Below, in pieces: positions 5,468 through 7,348 of a stretch of 7,348 nt of DNA; the stretch's first letter is position 1, and every line of letters begins with the position of its first letter. The stretch is from Bin22 sp034428635 (GTDB taxonomy: Bacteria; Chloroflexota; Dehalococcoidia; Lucifugimonadales; UBA3495): positions 1-7,348 of the forward strand of contig DAOUHR010000009.1 in NCBI GenBank assembly GCA_034428635.1, in the 5' to 3' direction. Position numbers and translations under genes: made by a program. The notes under the pieces are model-generated. The model was not told where the DNA came from and did no database searches. It was given only the letters and a program-made list of their open reading frames with translations.

Positions 5468-6307
5468 CTACCCTCCCCCCCTCAACTCCTCTATCTGCGC
5501 TTCCAGGGAATATACGGTGGCCGTGTCCCCGTCGGACAGGCGGAAGCAGCGATCCAGGTATAGCTGGGCCAGGCGCGAGCCTCGCCCCGTGGACTCCCTG
5601 GCGGCGGCCAGCAGATTCAGCACCTGGAACTCCTCGGGCAGGTGGCGGGACAGGGCAGTAATCTCCTCGGTTACCTCGCCCGTCATGCTGTCGTCGCTGC
5701 CCTCCTGGGCGAACTGCAGCTTGCCCAGCAGGCGGGAAAGCTCGGCCAGCTTGTCCCGCTCGCTCATTAAGCCGAGCAGGACCTCGTTGACCGAATAGGA
5801 ATTATCCTCCGGCTCCGTGTCGGTCTCCCGGGCTGGACTCGAGGGAAGTACCTCTGTGGACGCGGCGCCGGCCAGGCCCTGCCGGTCGTAGAAATCGGCG
5901 CACAGATCGGAGTAGGACTGGACGGCGTCAGTGATGCCCTCCATCATGCGGGGCAGGTCAAAGGAGAACATGCTGGAGGCGAATACCAGGTCGTCTCCCC
6001 GCAGGTCGCTCAGCCGCTCCAGCTCCCCGTGGCCGCTGATCTCTTCCGGCACCGGCGGCATGGCAAAGGCGGAAAAATCGTTCAGCGGCAGGTTGCCCAG
6101 GTGCGACGCCAGGAAGGGCGGCACGTACTTGCCGAAGTCGGCCTTCACCGGCAGGACCACGATGTAGCTGGCGTAAAGCTTGTCCGGCTCCGTGTCCACG
6201 CGGAAGTAGACCAGGGCATGGCCCCGGGGACGCTGGGCATCCCCGCGTTCGAATGTTAAATCCATCAATAAGTCCTGAAGCCGCGACTGCCATTCTATTC
6301 TGTTCAC
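5468..6307 (-). CDS. Conserved-looking protein of unknown function (279 residues)
   Basis: I do not recognise this family. The N-terminal ~145 residues look like a compact globular domain: an opening helix (NRIEWQSRLQDLL), a strand-rich part with ALVYFRVD, LYASYIVVLPVKADFGKYVPPFLA, then LPLNDFSAFAMPPVP and a helix DAVQSYSDLCADFYDRQ. Residues ~145-171 are a low-complexity acidic linker rich in Ser, Glu, Asp, Pro and Thr. The C-terminal ~105 residues look wholly helical. There is no signal peptide or membrane segment. The frame stays open to 6523, but a perfect TATAAT at 6344-6349 lies inside that extension, so I place the start at the GTG at 6307. No Shine-Dalgarno precedes it, and the ATG at 6265 is an alternative. 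The gene converges on korAB and diverges from the CoA-transferase gene. Confidence 0.75.
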   Translation of the reverse strand: MNRIEWQSRLQDLLMDLTFERGDAQRPRGHALVYFRVDTEPDKLYASYIVVLPVKADFGKYVPPFLASHLGNLPLNDFSAFAMPPVPEEISGHGELERLSDLRGDDLVFASSMFSFDLPRMMEGITDAVQSYSDLCADFYDRQGLAGAASTEVLPSSPARETDTEPEDNSYSVNEVLLGLMSERDKLAELSRLLGKLQFAQEGSDDSMTGEVTEEITALSRHLPEEFQVLNLLAAARESTGRGSRLAQLYLDRCFRLSDGDTATVYSLEAQIEELRGGG

Positions 6308-6343
6308 GGGAAACCCGATGCCGCGGCGTGGGTGGTTCGGACA

Positions 6344-6373
6344 ATTATAGTTGACTGGTAGATATGTACACAA
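6344..6373 (-). promoter_or_regulatory. Sigma70-like promoter for the unknown minus-strand gene
   Basis: On the minus strand TTGTGT (6368-6373; three of six -35 matches) is followed after 18 bases by a perfect TATAAT (6344-6349). Transcription would begin near 6337, giving a leader of about 30 bases before the GTG at 6307. This decides against the longer reading of that gene. Confidence 0.55.
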
Positions 6374-6584
6374 ACGGGGGCAATCGCCGCAAGCGTTCCA
6401 AATCAGGTGGCATGGTTCGAAGACTGCGTAGTGGCAGCCCGTGTGGCTGATTTTCCCAGGTAAAGCCAACCCAGGCGTAAGCCTGCCGCAACCAGACAAT
6501 CCCGTATCCTGTGCCCGCCTCATCCTGTATTATTGGCTTAAACCCACCCCTGTAACCCAACTCCACCCAAGGAGCAGCCTTCCT

Positions 6585-7348
6585 ATGACCACCTACACCG
6601 AATTTGCCCTGAACTCCATCCCCTACCTTAACCCGGAAAAGTTAGGCGACATTGAATTCTCCGGCGGCGTGGACCCCATTCTGCCCACGCCTTTCCGTAT
6701 TGGCTCCGCTGCCGCGGCCAGCCTGGCGGCAGTGGGCCTGGCCGTCTCCGACCTGTGGGAAATCCGCTCCGGTCAGCGTCAGGAAGTAGGGGTCAACGCC
6801 CGCCGGGCCACCGCGTCCCTGCGCAGCAGCCGCTACATGACCCTGAACGGCCAGCCGGCGGCGGGCGAGCGCAACGCCGTCATGGGGGTTTATCCCGCAA
6901 AGAACGGGCGTTGGAGCTACCTGCACTGCAACTTCCCCAACCACCGCGAGGCCGCGCTCAGCGTACTGGGCGTGGAGGAAAACAAGGAAGCCGTCCGGCA
7001 GGCCGTGGCCCAGTGGGACGCCCGGGAACTGGAAGAGGCTATCATCGCCGCCCGGGGCGCCGGCGGTATGGTCCGCACCATGCAGGAATGGGCCCAGCAT
7101 CCCCAGTCGGCGGCGGTGGCTTCCCTGCCCCTGCTGGAGATCGACAGGATCGGCGACGCCCCGCCGCAGCCCCTGCCCGAGGGCGACCGTCCCCTGTCCG
7201 GCATAAGGGTGCTGGACCTGACCCGGGTGCTGGCCGGCCCCACCTGCGCCCGCACCCTGGCCGAGCACGGGGCCGACGTGATGAAGATTGCCGGCCCCCA
7301 CCTGCCCTTCAACGAGGGCCAGGAACACGACACCGGCCACGGCAAGCT
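6585..7348 (+). CDS. Family III (CaiB/BaiF-type) CoA-transferase, unusual two-part form, 5' portion
   Basis: From the ATG at 6585 (AAGGAG at 6569-6574), 254 codons run to the window edge. From residue ~203 the sequence is the classic start of a family III CoA-transferase: RPLSGIRVLDLTRVLAGP, TLAEHGADVMKI and DTGHGK. These enzymes move CoA from an acyl-CoA to a carboxylic acid. The catalytic Asp lies further downstream, outside the window. In front is an extra ~200-residue region: RIGSAAAASLAAVGLAVSDLW, a segment resembling the distal half of the family (NGRWSYLHCNFPNHREAAL, VRTMQEWAQHPQ, LPLLEIDRIGDAPPQPLP), ending in the linker to the core. This longer architecture occurs in a recognised subgroup of CoA-transferases. 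Substrate cannot be told. The gene starts divergently from the unknown gene, across a 277-base spacer with no other gene. Confidence 0.88.
   Translation, partial: MTTYTEFALNSIPYLNPEKLGDIEFSGGVDPILPTPFRIGSAAAASLAAVGLAVSDLWEIRSGQRQEVGVNARRATASLRSSRYMTLNGQPAAGERNAVMGVYPAKNGRWSYLHCNFPNHREAALSVLGVEENKEAVRQAVAQWDARELEEAIIAARGAGGMVRTMQEWAQHPQSAAVASLPLLEIDRIGDAPPQPLPEGDRPLSGIRVLDLTRVLAGPTCARTLAEHGADVMKIAGPHLPFNEGQEHDTGHGK

Noticed and set aside
6435..6454. Small hairpin CAGCC/GGCTG followed by ATTTT in the spacer between the divergent genes
   Set aside because: The stem is only five base pairs, the T-run is four, and no plus-strand gene precedes it, so it is probably chance.
5468..6523. Longer 351-residue reading of the unknown minus-strand gene
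   Set aside because: The extra 72 N-terminal residues are Cys/His/Pro-rich with no domain-like pattern, and a perfect TATAAT box with a plausible -35 lies inside the extension. The start at 6307 fits better.
6528..6533. TATTAT as a -10 box for the CoA-transferase gene
   Set aside because: It matches five of six positions, but no -35 hexamer lies at suitable spacing, so it is too weak to annotate.
6642..7340. Minus-strand open frame of 232 codons opposite the CoA-transferase gene
   Set aside because: Shadow of a recognised gene in GC-rich DNA; composition is dominated by Gly, Ala, Gln and His, and no motif is visible.
1..7348. CRISPR array, tRNA or rRNA genes
   Set aside because: No regularly spaced repeats, no cloverleaf with a T-loop GTTCGA context and no rRNA-like sequence were seen on either strand.

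Overview
The window is GC-rich bacterial DNA with compact genes and A/G-rich Shine-Dalgarno sites. The gene set combines a two-subunit 2-oxoacid:ferredoxin oxidoreductase, a DUF2437-type fumarylacetoacetate hydrolase-family enzyme, a family III CoA-transferase, a small retropepsin-like aspartic protease and an IS630-type transposase start. This mixture is common in Chloroflexota (Dehalococcoidia, including SAR202-like lineages). That placement is an inference from gene content and protein style; no rRNA or other taxonomic marker is present.

Layout. Positions 1-981 look like accessory DNA: the 5' end of an IS630-family transposase (minus strand, cut by the window edge), two tiny adjacent plus-strand genes (a two-helix membrane protein and a charged 49-residue protein), and a 118-residue clan AA aspartic protease. 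Positions 982-1258 carry no convincing gene but hold a hairpin terminator for the next gene. A minus-strand FAH-family hydrolase/isomerase gene follows (1259-2047), with a candidate promoter upstream. A long intergenic stretch (2048-2742) separates it from the divergently transcribed korAB operon (2743-5324), whose two genes overlap by ATGA and end at a strong hairpin. A minus-strand gene for a 279-residue protein of unknown function (5468-6307) has a perfect TATAAT box upstream. Divergent from it, the 5' part of an unusual two-part CoA-transferase gene (6585 onward) runs off the window.

How the genes may work together. KorAB would decarboxylate a 2-oxoacid (2-oxoglutarate, pyruvate or a related acid) to its acyl-CoA and reduce ferredoxin. 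The CoA-transferase would move CoA between acids. The FAH-family enzyme would cleave or isomerise dicarbonyl acids from catabolism of aromatic or other carboxylic compounds. Together they suggest organic-acid and CoA-thioester catabolism, but only korA and korB are clearly one operon.

The most interesting non-coding signal is at 2332-2568. A sigma70-like promoter is followed by a roughly 200-nt segment whose predicted 5' end pairs with its 3' end. Inside are a 9-bp hairpin, a 9-bp long-range stem enclosing two smaller hairpins, and a terminator-like hairpin that shares one arm with the end-closing stem. It could be a free-standing structured RNA or an attenuator-type leader of korAB. I could not match it to a known RNA class.
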